A DNA stretch of 5,669 bases from the NCBI GenBank assembly GCA_002400085.1, contig DHEX01000058.1, positions 1 through 5,669 of the forward strand. Reading direction: 5' to 3'. The translations under genes and the position numbers were made by a program. Shown here in pieces: positions 1 to 5,669 of this stretch. A model generated the notes under the pieces. That model searched no databases. It saw nothing but the letters and a program-made list of their open reading frames with translations, and was not told the origin of the DNA. Within the stretch, counting starts at the first letter, position 1. The number at the start of each line of letters is the position of its first letter. This stretch comes from Clostridiaceae bacterium UBA4839. GTDB taxonomy: Bacteria > Bacillota > Clostridia > Clostridiales > Caloramatoraceae.

Positions 1-90
1 CTTGTAACTTTACACTAACGCAGTTGTGTCAATATGTGAATAAACTTTTTTGTATAAAATCAGTTGGTAAAATCAAATAAATAAAATATC

Positions 91-321
91 ATGCATCTTC
101 ATTTTTATATGGATAGTGGAAAATACTTTTATATCTATCTTTTAACCAATTCCTATACAAAACAGTGCGGTATACATGAGCTGTCTAAAATCATGATGAT
201 AGTTGAAACAGGTCTTGGTGAAAATATTGTTGATTGTTTAATTAAAAAATCTGTAGATGAAGGAAACTCCGGACATATAGCAACTACCTTCCATCGCTCC
301 AAAGGATTGGGATTTGTCTAA
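91..321 (+). pseudogene. Probable decayed coding remnant, tentatively the 3' part of a GNAT acetyltransferase
   Basis: The 76-codon frame has no visible ribosome binding site and does not look like a complete protein. Its second half contains the segment GLGENIVDCLIKKSVDEGNS. This resembles motif A of GNAT acetyltransferases, a glycine-rich acetyl-CoA loop followed by a helix and then a G-(H/R)-I strand. The end reads as a short KGLGF-like element, similar to the Y-x-K-L-G-F that often closes GNAT domains. The first half does not show a recognisable GNAT beginning. The last 17 codons belong to a diverged direct repeat whose second copy lies near 1027-1095. I infer a truncated, probably non-functional relic. 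The GNAT assignment rests on motif resemblance alone. A small genuine hypothetical protein is possible but less likely. Confidence 0.35.
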
Positions 322-336
322 GTTTAGATAGAAATA
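271..336 (+). repeat. Diverged direct repeat, copy 1
   Basis: This copy matches 1027-1095 at about 53 of 66 aligned bases by eye, with two small gaps of 3 and 1 bases. It opens with the identical block GGACATATAGCAACT. Further identical blocks are TTCCAT, AAAGG, TTGGG and TTGTCTAAG. Most differences are transitions. In the shared frame it encodes GHIATTFHRSKGLGFV and then stops. The single-base gap after the GGG run means the two copies end in different frames. The repeat therefore looks like old coding sequence that was duplicated and then decayed. Confidence 0.7.
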
Positions 337-369
337 CAAAAGAAGAAGCCAGGCAAAATGCCTGGCTTT
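335..369 (-). terminator. Rho-independent terminator of the membrane protein gene
   Basis: A perfect 10-bp inverted repeat lies at 346-355 (AAGCCAGGCA) and 359-368 (TGCCTGGCTT), with a 3-base loop. On the minus strand the stem is followed by CTTCTTTTGTA, a T-rich tract typical of intrinsic terminators. On the plus strand the following bases are TTTCAAAAAGG, a much weaker tail. The hairpin starts about 35 bases beyond the stop codon of the minus-strand gene at 403-891, so it most likely ends that transcript. Confidence 0.85.
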
Positions 370-402
370 CAAAAAGGAATAGCTGTATTAACTTTCCTAT
401 TG

Positions 403-891
403 CTATTGTACCCCATCCATTTCCTTAAGACGCTTTACTGCCATCATTCCCCTAGCAAATCCGTATATTGCTAATGCATGGAAGGCTAATCCAACCCAAT
501 CTTGCACGTAAAGGAATATTAAAGCATCAAGTGTATAAAGGATTATACCAACAATAAATACCCAGTACTTTTTTTTCCTCCCAAGGAAACCAAGCAGAGC
601 AAATCCACCAGCAACAAGTATATCAATTAATAATGCTATATACATACCTGTCCCCTGTATTTCAGCAACAAATCCATCTATAACCTGAGTGATTCCAAGT
701 CCAATTATAAAGTTATAGTTTCCTCCTGTTATATACACTATTGTGTTTACAATTGAAAGCCCCGCTATCCAGAAAAACCAGCTCAAACCATTATCGAATT
801 GATTTTTTACATTAACATAGTCTGTTCTTTTCCACTTTTCCTTAGAATCTTCATTTTCCTGATTTAATTGAATATCATCTTTTTCTTCCAT
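403..891 (-). CDS. Small polytopic membrane protein of unknown function
   Basis: The 162-residue protein has a charged, soluble N-terminus (residues 1-35, rich in Glu, Asp, Lys and Asn). Hydrophobic segments follow at about 36-56, 82-103, 109-129 and 131-150. A shorter hydrophobic stretch at about 60-74 could be re-entrant or a fifth helix. A basic loop GRKKK (104-108) separates two helices and would be expected on the cytoplasmic side. The C-terminus VKRLKEMDGVQ is short and charged. I recognise no catalytic or transport motif. The layout resembles conserved but uncharacterised small bacterial membrane proteins. The start is supported by AGGGGGG at 899-905, seven bases before the ATG. A strong terminator follows the stop. 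The gene is on the same strand as the upstream sugar operon but 250 bp away and dissimilar in content, so I infer an independent unit. Coding-remnant repeats flank it on both sides. Confidence 0.8.
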   Translation of the reverse strand: MEEKDDIQLNQENEDSKEKWKRTDYVNVKNQFDNGLSWFFWIAGLSIVNTIVYITGGNYNFIIGLGITQVIDGFVAEIQGTGMYIALLIDILVAGGFALLGFLGRKKKYWVFIVGIILYTLDALIFLYVQDWVGLAFHALAIYGFARGMMAVKRLKEMDGVQ

Positions 892-953
892 TCCTATTCC
901 CCCCTGTTTTTCTATTTATCTAATAATTAAGAATATCAAAAATAATAGGAGGA

Positions 954-974
954 TTCCATGCAATATTCATGGAA
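954..974. repeat. Small inverted repeat TTCCATG / CATGGAA
   Basis: The arms at 954-960 and 968-974 are perfectly complementary over 7 bp with a 7-base loop (CAATATT). Read on the plus strand, the left arm contains the ATG of a short open frame and lies two bases after an AGGAGG motif (947-952). A folded plus-strand RNA would therefore hide that start codon. Read on the minus strand, it could be a weak hairpin downstream of the sugar operon, but the next bases are TCCTCC rather than a T run. It may also be an operator-like palindrome or chance. Confidence 0.4.
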
Positions 975-1026
975 ATTAAGGAGTGATGTGCATGATGTTC
1001 AATTAAATCCCATATAAATAAAAATT

Positions 1027-1095
1027 GGACATATAGCAACTGTTTTCCATTGCCCTACAAAAGGTTTGGGGGCTTGTCTAAGCTTGAATGGAAAT
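1027..1095 (+). repeat. Diverged direct repeat, copy 2
   Basis: This is the partner of the repeat at 271-336, in the same orientation and 756 bases away start to start. It carries an extra ACA (one codon) and one extra G in a G run relative to copy 1. It lies inside the plus-strand remnant and encodes GHIATVFHCPTKGLG before the frames diverge. The two copies bracket the minus-strand membrane protein gene and its terminator. Confidence 0.7.
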
Positions 1096-1116
1096 AGAAT
1101 AGTTCTTATCTGTCCC
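1096..1116. repeat. 21-bp direct repeat, copy 1 (core TTCTTATCTGTCCC)
   Basis: This copy and the one at 1135-1155 are identical at 20 of 21 bases, with a 39-base period. On the minus strand the core reads GGGACAGATAAGAA. Similar GGGACAG-containing short repeats recur in some clostridial genomes and can accompany REP-associated Y1 transposases. That link is from memory and no transposase is visible here. The copy lies within the open frame of the plus-strand remnant and beyond the ADP-ribosylglycohydrolase-like stop codon. Confidence 0.65.
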
Positions 1117-1134
1117 CATTTTATTTGGTAATAC

Positions 1135-1155
1135 AGAATATTTCTTATCTGTCCC
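1135..1155. repeat. 21-bp direct repeat, copy 2, overlapping the 3' end of the ADP-ribosylglycohydrolase-like gene
   Basis: This copy differs from the one at 1096-1116 at a single base. The minus-strand stop codon of the large gene (TTA at 1145-1147 on the plus strand) lies inside it. The final residues R-D-R of that protein are read from, or right at the edge of, repeat sequence. This suggests that a repeat insertion or expansion set the present end of the gene and may have replaced its original tail and terminator. Confidence 0.65.
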
Positions 1156-3292
1156 TGCTTATAAAACTAAACCCCTCATAGTGGGTATGTGCACCGTCCT
1201 TGCCACAAAAACCTATGCAGCCATATAAGTAGGCATCATTTTCATCGGTGTAGTCCATCACTTTTTCATCATTAACGTATATTTCAAAATGATTGTTTAA
1301 GATAGCTACCTTTATATTGTATTTTTCTTTAATGCTCCAATTAAAGGGTGCGGATTTTAAAACCTCAAACTTCCCATTTTCTATCTTTTTATAAAGCACA
1401 ATTTGATTAGGAGTTAAAAGCCCTATGCTGTAAGACCTTACTGCGCCTTGAGCTCTAAAGCTTAGTCCGTGATAGCCTTCATTTTGAGGCACAACGGTGG
1501 AGGAAAATTCATAATCTCTTGAATAATAATATCCTGTATAACATTCTGCACTTTCCCCAAAATAGCTTCCGCTTAATGCCCCATCTTCTATGTCCCAAAG
1601 GCCTCTAAAATAAGTAAATGCTCTTGGAGTGCTGTGCATCACATTCCACTTTTCCATAGGATAATTTGAAAAATCTATGGAGTAATTTCCGCCCTTTGAT
1701 AATTTAAAATCATCTATATATAAACAAATAGTATCTTCATTTATATTCTCACTGTTTTTAATATATGTCTCAAAGCCTATTTCCTCAACAACCACATTTT
1801 TTGAAGCAGGAACATCGTATTTAATATTAATCCACTTTTCTCCATTAAGTTCAACTTCATTTCCAAAATACTTCTCCTCTGACATTCCATCCTTAAAATA
1901 AGGTCTTACATACAAAGATAATTTTTCGCTATAATCACCGCTTATATAAAAGCTAAAGCTTTCCCCAGGGTAAAAAGTCGGTGAAAAATCCGGGTCATAC
2001 CTGCTGTCATCAAAATCTTCAGGCTTATAATAGGTCTTGCTGTAAATAGAAACTTCGCTGCCGCTTTTAAACTTGTCTAGTGCTATCTTAAGAGACCTTT
2101 TGCCAGAATGTGCCCTATCATCGGTATTTTTAATTACAACTTTAACCTTATTACTGTCGCATCTAAAAGCATGGGTTGAACCTTCAAGCTCAAAATCATA
2201 AATCTTGTATTTATGAGAGTTTTCTACTGAATCTCTTATATTATCAGGTATCTTTTCACCCTCTATTTTATAAGCTAAATATGCAGAATAAGCAACAATG
2301 GAGGGTACATCTAATATATTTAAACTCCCAATAACACTTGATGCACATACAAAATCATTAATAGGCTCAGTCCATATTTCAGGAATACCTGATTTTCCAT
2401 TTATAACACCAATAATTGTACCCGCATTACCAGAATTACAATCCGTGTCCCAGCCGCACATGCTGGCTATATTAATTGTCTTAGCAAAATCCCCGCCGCC
2501 ATAAAGCAAAGCTATTATAATTACACAAGCATTAGGAATTATGTGGCAAACTCCCTTATAAAACTGATAACCGTAATTCTTTTCAACAAATTCAAAACAT
2601 TTTCTAAAATCTTTTGGATTATCATGATAATAATTCAAAACGTCCCTAACACATTTTGCATATTCACAGTTTCCAGGGATAACCTTTAAAGCCTTATTTA
2701 TTATACTCTCAATGCTGCTCTCTACAAATGCTTCAGCTATACATGCCGCTATAAACATACCGCCGTATTTTCCTTCGCCGTCATGGGTAACGCTGGCCAT
2801 TTTTTTTGCATATTCTGCTGCTCTGTAAGGGTTCCCGGGGTTTACAAGTCCCCAGCAATCAGAAAAAATTTGCCCTCCGATTTGCTCTGCCATAGTCTTT
2901 CCGTTTTGCCCAATGCTTCCTGAAGCAGGCGGAAGTATTCCATTTTTAACATTTAAATAAGCAGTATGCTCCGTTGATATTCCATATCCGCCCCACCAAA
3001 AAAATCCATGATTTTCAGGAACATAATTTAACATACAAAATCCCATTTCCTTAGGTGTTATATCAGAATTGCATTTATAATCATATAATGCCCTTTGAAA
3101 GAAAAGAGGACCGTTTATATCATCATCTGCTGCAAAATTTTTATAATCAAAGGGATAATAATTTAATTCACCAAAAGTTTTTTTAATCTTATCATAAGTC
3201 CATCCCTCAATATTTGCTCCATGCCTTACTCCTATTATTTTTCCCAGCCATCCTCCATACAGCTTATCTAAAAATAAATCATAGTCAACCAT
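1145..3292 (-). CDS. Modular ADP-ribosylglycohydrolase-fold protein with two C-terminal beta-sandwich-like domains
   Basis: This 715-residue protein begins with an ADP-ribosylglycohydrolase-type domain (about 1-345). Supporting motifs are LYGGWLGKIIG (11-21), the acidic cluster AADDDIN (54-60), WWGGYGISTEHTAY (99-112), SGSIGQNG (124-131), EQIGGQIFSDCWG (136-148), VTHDGEG (168-174) and GWDTDCNSGN (280-289). In characterised relatives, the acidic cluster and the D-x-D motif bind the metal ions that hydrolyse an N- or O-glycosidic bond to ribose. Here they are D56-D58 and D282/D284. Residues about 362-535 look like a galactose-binding-type jelly roll. Residues about 538-713 resemble a LamG / DUF1080-like concanavalin fold (EIYVNDEKVMDY, GCIGFCG). 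Most stand-alone relatives are roughly 300-350 residues, so the extra 370 are unusual. No signal peptide is seen, implying a cytoplasmic location. GGAGGAG (3298-3304) lies five bases before the ATG, and the gene starts 17 bp after the GH31 stop, so the two are almost certainly co-transcribed. The substrate is unknown. The sugar-operon context favours a glycoside or glycoconjugate over ADP-ribosylated protein, which is inference. Confidence 0.85.
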   Translation of the reverse strand: MVDYDLFLDKLYGGWLGKIIGVRHGANIEGWTYDKIKKTFGELNYYPFDYKNFAADDDINGPLFFQRALYDYKCNSDITPKEMGFCMLNYVPENHGFFWWGGYGISTEHTAYLNVKNGILPPASGSIGQNGKTMAEQIGGQIFSDCWGLVNPGNPYRAAEYAKKMASVTHDGEGKYGGMFIAACIAEAFVESSIESIINKALKVIPGNCEYAKCVRDVLNYYHDNPKDFRKCFEFVEKNYGYQFYKGVCHIIPNACVIIIALLYGGGDFAKTINIASMCGWDTDCNSGNAGTIIGVINGKSGIPEIWTEPINDFVCASSVIGSLNILDVPSIVAYSAYLAYKIEGEKIPDNIRDSVENSHKYKIYDFELEGSTHAFRCDSNKVKVVIKNTDDRAHSGKRSLKIALDKFKSGSEVSIYSKTYYKPEDFDDSRYDPDFSPTFYPGESFSFYISGDYSEKLSLYVRPYFKDGMSEEKYFGNEVELNGEKWINIKYDVPASKNVVVEEIGFETYIKNSENINEDTICLYIDDFKLSKGGNYSIDFSNYPMEKWNVMHSTPRAFTYFRGLWDIEDGALSGSYFGESAECYTGYYYSRDYEFSSTVVPQNEGYHGLSFRAQGAVRSYSIGLLTPNQIVLYKKIENGKFEVLKSAPFNWSIKEKYNIKVAILNNHFEIYVNDEKVMDYTDENDAYLYGCIGFCGKDGAHTHYEGFSFISRDR

Positions 3293-3309
3293 TTTTTCTC
3301 CTCCGTTAA

Positions 3310-5487
3310 TTATTTAATGCCGTTAACAAACTTAATGTCATTCACCTTACAATCAGCTTTTATATGAATACCGCCATTAACCTCAGCAAAAATATGTTTT
3401 ACTTCATTTCCATCATAAAATTCAAATTCAGTGTTTTCTTTAGCATAGACAAGCAAGCTGACTTCATCAAAGGCATTATCCTCAATAAACTGACATTCAC
3501 TGCTCATCATAGGAATAATTGAATTGCATCTTATATATATAGGTATCCTATTTAGTGGGACCTCTTCCTTAATCCATTTCCCCCCTTGAATTTCTTTTCC
3601 ACCCCAAAAATCATACCATAATCCATCTGGAAGATATATATTTATATTATCTTTATCAAACACAGGATATATAAGAAGACTGTCCCCTAAGAAATATCCA
3701 TTTTCCACGTTATAAGCATTCAAATCTTTTGGGAATTCCAAAAAGAGAGGTCTTATAATTGGTACTCCGCTTTTGCTGCTCTTATAGGCCATACTGTAAA
3801 CATAAGGTAAAAGTTTATATCTTAATTTATCAAATTTCTTAAAAATATCTAAGGTTTCATCATCAAAGTTCCATGGTTCTCTTGGAGTTTTCCCATGGCA
3901 TCTGCTTAAAGGACTTAAAAATCCAAATTCAACAGATCTTATATACTCATCCTTAGAAGAAGATGCTTCTTCATTTTCAAAATCTGCATTATAAAATCCT
4001 CCCATATCATGTGCCCAAAAGCTTATACCTGAAAGTCCTAAGCTCAATCCGCCTTTTAAAATATAGGAGAGAGTATTCAGCGAGGAAAATGAATCCCCAG
4101 CCCAGTGAGCAGGATATTTTTGAGAACCTGCATATCCACTCCTGCACCATATAATCTTATCATTATTCTTGTAGTTAAGTGCCTTATAAACTGTTTGGCT
4201 ATATAAGAAACAATACTTGTTATGTCCCTCGATTCCGCTGCTCCCATCAGCAAAAATGCACTTTTCACTTAAAGCTTCACTAAAATCAGTTTTAATAACG
4301 TCCACACCCATATCTGACAGATGCCTTATAAAACTCGAATACCATTCCCTAAACCCACCATTTGTAAAGTCAAAAGCAGCAACCTTTTCATTGCTTAATT
4401 TCGTTGGATAAAATTTATATACGTCCCCAAACTCATCTTTAACGAGATACCCCTTTTCAAGTGCTTCATAGTATCTTTCACAGCCTTCCATGATATAGGG
4501 CCAAACCCATATACTAAGTTTAAATCCCATGTCATGAAGGGTTTTTATCATAAGCTCAGGATTAGGATATCTTTTCCTGTCCCAGCACAAATCACCTGCT
4601 GAAGCTTTCCTCATCCATGAATCAATATGAATAACATCACAAGGAATCTTATATTTTCTTAATTTTTCAGCCACATTCAACACTTCATCCTGGCTCATGT
4701 AGGAGCATTTTGACATCCAAAGCCCAAAAGCCCATTTAGGAATCATTGGCGTTTTTCCCGAAACAAGGGTATACTTATCCAATATTTTTTTATAGTCCTC
4801 ATCTAAAAACACATAATAATCCATACATTTTTCTTCTAAAGTAACGTTCAAACTTATACCCGAGCTGTAACCAAAATCAAAATTAGAACGTACAAAACTA
4901 TTTAGTAAAAAGCCATATCCATTTGTGCTGATAAAAAAAGGAATATTTTTATATGCATATTCAGTACTTGTACTTAGTGCGTCCCTCTGCCAGCATGTTA
5001 TATTTTTCTCACGCTTATCAAGCCCCATATATTTTTCGCCCATGCCATAGAAATGCTCATCAGATGTAATATTGAAATTTGCATGGCAGTACATATTATC
5101 ATCAAGTACAAACCCAGAAGGATAAATCTTAAAATGATCATCTGCATCAAAATCTCTTATTTGTTCCTTAAGTACAAATTCCCCCTTATGCATAAAAGAA
5201 ATATTATAAGGATCCTTATTTATTAAAACGCAATAATCTCCATTTTTAACTATAATTTTATTATTCCTATCGTAAGCATCAATCTTCCCATGGATAGGCT
5301 TAAAATCAACTATTTTATTGGGCTCCTTGTTCCCGTTCCTATAAAACATAAGCCTTAGTATGCCATTATCATCCATATACAAAATCAAATTTGCCCTGTT
5401 TTTATACAATGTTTCAATTTCAAAAACCACATACCCATTTAAAATATTAAATGATAAAACTTTTTTAAAATAATCATATTTTTTCAT
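3310..5487 (-). CDS. GH31 glycoside hydrolase, YicI / alpha-xylosidase-like (alpha-xylosidase or alpha-glucosidase)
   Basis: This 725-residue retaining alpha-glycosidase is close to YicI in length (772 residues). The N-terminal beta-sandwich (about 1-240) contains HFYGMGEKY (145-153) and AYKNIPFFIST (178-188), which closely mirror the YicI-type AYKNIPFY segment. The catalytic barrel begins near 248 (PMIPKWAFGLWMS). It holds D289 in HIDSWMRK, the expected nucleophile D401 in KTDFSE (399-404), the R449 region and the acid/base D465 in HWAGDS (461-466). GLSGISFWAHDMGGF (484-498) and SRCHG (528-532) follow. C-terminal beta domains begin around 575-600. No signal peptide or membrane segment is visible, so I infer it acts in the cytoplasm on imported oligosaccharides. 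It would release alpha-xylose or alpha-glucose from the non-reducing end. The ATG is inside the end of the AraC gene (14-bp overlap), with GGAG ten bases upstream. The loop after D289 differs from YicI, so specificity should not be copied from it. Confidence 0.9.
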   Translation of the reverse strand: MKKYDYFKKVLSFNILNGYVVFEIETLYKNRANLILYMDDNGILRLMFYRNGNKEPNKIVDFKPIHGKIDAYDRNNKIIVKNGDYCVLINKDPYNISFMHKGEFVLKEQIRDFDADDHFKIYPSGFVLDDNMYCHANFNITSDEHFYGMGEKYMGLDKREKNITCWQRDALSTSTEYAYKNIPFFISTNGYGFLLNSFVRSNFDFGYSSGISLNVTLEEKCMDYYVFLDEDYKKILDKYTLVSGKTPMIPKWAFGLWMSKCSYMSQDEVLNVAEKLRKYKIPCDVIHIDSWMRKASAGDLCWDRKRYPNPELMIKTLHDMGFKLSIWVWPYIMEGCERYYEALEKGYLVKDEFGDVYKFYPTKLSNEKVAAFDFTNGGFREWYSSFIRHLSDMGVDVIKTDFSEALSEKCIFADGSSGIEGHNKYCFLYSQTVYKALNYKNNDKIIWCRSGYAGSQKYPAHWAGDSFSSLNTLSYILKGGLSLGLSGISFWAHDMGGFYNADFENEEASSSKDEYIRSVEFGFLSPLSRCHGKTPREPWNFDDETLDIFKKFDKLRYKLLPYVYSMAYKSSKSGVPIIRPLFLEFPKDLNAYNVENGYFLGDSLLIYPVFDKDNINIYLPDGLWYDFWGGKEIQGGKWIKEEVPLNRIPIYIRCNSIIPMMSSECQFIEDNAFDEVSLLVYAKENTEFEFYDGNEVKHIFAEVNGGIHIKADCKVNDIKFVNGIK

Positions 5488-5669
5488 CTTTACTGCACTC
5501 CATCATATTGCATTTATATTTTTTTGGTGTCATACCGTAAACCTTTTTAAAAGAAGATATAAAATAAGAACTATCGTTATATCCTACAGCATTTGCAATT
5601 TCTGTGATATTACAATCTTCATTTTTGTCAAGCATTTCCTTAGCTTTAGAAAGCCACACATTTTGCAAA
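5474..5669 (-). CDS. AraC-family transcriptional regulator, C-terminal fragment (cut by window edge)
   Basis: The visible 64-65 residues are the end of an AraC/XylS-type DNA-binding domain. The segment WLSKAKEML is the linker-helix region. ITEIANAVGYNDSSYFISSFKKVYGMTPKKYK is the second helix-turn-helix with the family signature (A-x-x-V-G-Y, S-Y-F, F-K-x-x-G-x-T-P-x-x-Y). The frame stays open to the last base of the window, and the codon at 5666-5668 is TTG (Leu) inside the conserved domain. The true start, first helix-turn-helix and any ligand-binding domain therefore lie outside. The stop codon overlaps the start of the GH31 gene, which points to one transcript and coupled translation. A local activator of the sugar genes is the natural inference. 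The inducer is unknown. Confidence 0.9.
   Translation of the reverse strand, partial: LQNVWLSKAKEMLDKNEDCNITEIANAVGYNDSSYFISSFKKVYGMTPKKYKCNMMECSKDEKI
5498..5501 (-). promoter_or_regulatory. Ribosome binding site of the GH31 gene, inside the AraC coding region
   Basis: GGAG on the minus strand lies ten bases before the GH31 ATG at 5485-5487, a somewhat long spacing. It sits within the last codons of the regulator gene. Together with the 14-bp gene overlap, this supports re-initiation by ribosomes finishing the regulator. No separate promoter for GH31 is apparent in the visible regulator sequence. Confidence 0.55.

Larger units (their letters stand above)
1..402. other. Left flank without a confident intact gene
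   Basis: This stretch holds no gene I would call intact. A plus-strand open frame runs from an ATG at 91 to a stop at 319-321. It lacks a recognisable ribosome binding site, since the bases before the ATG are AT-rich with no GGAG-type motif. Its 3' part is treated separately as a likely coding remnant. A TATAAA hexamer at 53-58 has no properly spaced -35 partner, so I do not call a promoter. The right edge contains the terminator of the minus-strand membrane protein gene. The first 90 bases show nothing else I can support. Confidence 0.6.
958..1131 (+). pseudogene. Short decayed gene with intact start signals, related to the remnant at 91-321
   Basis: AGGAGG at 947-952 sits five bases before an ATG at 958, which is a strong Firmicute start. 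The frame gives the 19 residues MQYSWKLRSDVHDVQLNPI and then a TAA at 1015-1017. Reading on in the same frame after that stop gives IKIGHIATVFHCPTKGLG and then a further open stretch to TAA at 1129-1131. The post-stop segment matches the 3' end of the remnant at 91-321 (GHIATTFHRSKGLG). The simplest inference is a gene whose beginning and end survive after an internal deletion plus a nonsense change. The opening YSWKLRSxDV-like residues would suit the first strand of a GNAT domain, but this is weak. A genuine 19-residue peptide gene cannot be excluded. Confidence 0.4.
892..1144. other. Repeat-rich gap between the sugar operon and the membrane protein gene
   Basis: This gap carries the ribosome binding site of the membrane protein gene and a small inverted repeat. 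It also carries a plus-strand coding remnant with a good start signal, one copy of the diverged direct repeat and one full copy of a 21-bp repeat. I see no strong intrinsic terminator for the upstream minus-strand operon. The only inverted repeat, at 954-974, is 7 bp with no immediate T tract. I could not support a well-spaced promoter for the membrane protein gene. Confidence 0.6.

Noticed and set aside
53..58. TATAAA as a -10 box for the plus-strand frame at 91
   Set aside because: No -35-like hexamer lies at 16-18 bases upstream, and the frame lacks a ribosome binding site.
295..321. Resemblance of TTFHRSKGLGFV to the UvrD/PcrA helicase motif (T-x-H-x-x-K-G-L-E-F)
   Set aside because: The match is short, the key Glu is replaced by Gly, and the preceding residues fit a GNAT-like glycine loop and helix better than a helicase domain.
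905..939. Possible minus-strand promoter (TTGATA at 934-939, TAAATA at 913-918) for the membrane protein gene
   Set aside because: The spacer is only 15 bases, and the implied start point would fall on the ribosome binding site, so it cannot be called with confidence in such AT-rich DNA.
2298..2504. Plus-strand open frame of 68 codons
   Set aside because: It lies antisense within the ADP-ribosylglycohydrolase-like gene, has no ribosome binding site, and its sequence is a shadow of the conserved GWDTDCNSGN region.
3963..4411. Three short open frames on both strands inside the GH31 gene
   Set aside because: They overlap the catalytic core of a well-supported enzyme in other frames, lack start signals and show no recognisable domain.
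5474..5668. TTG at 5666-5668 as the start of a small 64-residue AraC-type protein
   Set aside because: The codon encodes a Leu within a conserved part of the DNA-binding domain and the frame is open to the window edge, so this is a truncated view of a longer gene.

Overview
The window is AT-rich DNA with AGGAGG-type ribosome binding sites and frequent ATA, AGA and TTA codons. This fits a low-GC Firmicute, most likely a Clostridium-like anaerobe. That assignment rests on composition and protein style only.

The right two-thirds (about 1145-5669) is a carbohydrate-utilisation operon read on the minus strand. It opens, in transcription order, with the C-terminal end of an AraC-family regulator that is cut by the window edge. 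A GH31 glycoside hydrolase of the YicI / alpha-xylosidase type follows and overlaps the regulator gene by 14 bp. A 715-residue ADP-ribosylglycohydrolase-fold protein comes 17 bp later and carries two additional predicted beta-sandwich modules. Neither enzyme has a visible signal peptide or membrane segment. The simplest reading is intracellular processing of an imported alpha-linked oligosaccharide, probably induced through the AraC-type regulator. No transporter lies in the window and the substrate is unknown.

The left third is different. A minus-strand gene at 403-891 encodes a small polytopic membrane protein of unknown function. It ends in a clear rho-independent terminator at about 335-369. 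Short plus-strand coding remnants flank this gene and share a diverged direct repeat (271-336 and 1027-1095). They look like decayed copies of one gene, tentatively a GNAT acetyltransferase. A second short repeat pair (1096-1116 and 1135-1155) overlaps the stop codon of the ADP-ribosylglycohydrolase-like gene.

The most interesting element is the pairing of the modular ADP-ribosylglycohydrolase-fold protein with a GH31 enzyme. Its divergent active-site motifs and sugar-locus context suggest a glycan-directed role rather than ADP-ribose removal from proteins. The repeat-rich boundary at 890-1160 is the second point of interest. I found no tRNA, rRNA, CRISPR array, complete insertion sequence or riboswitch.
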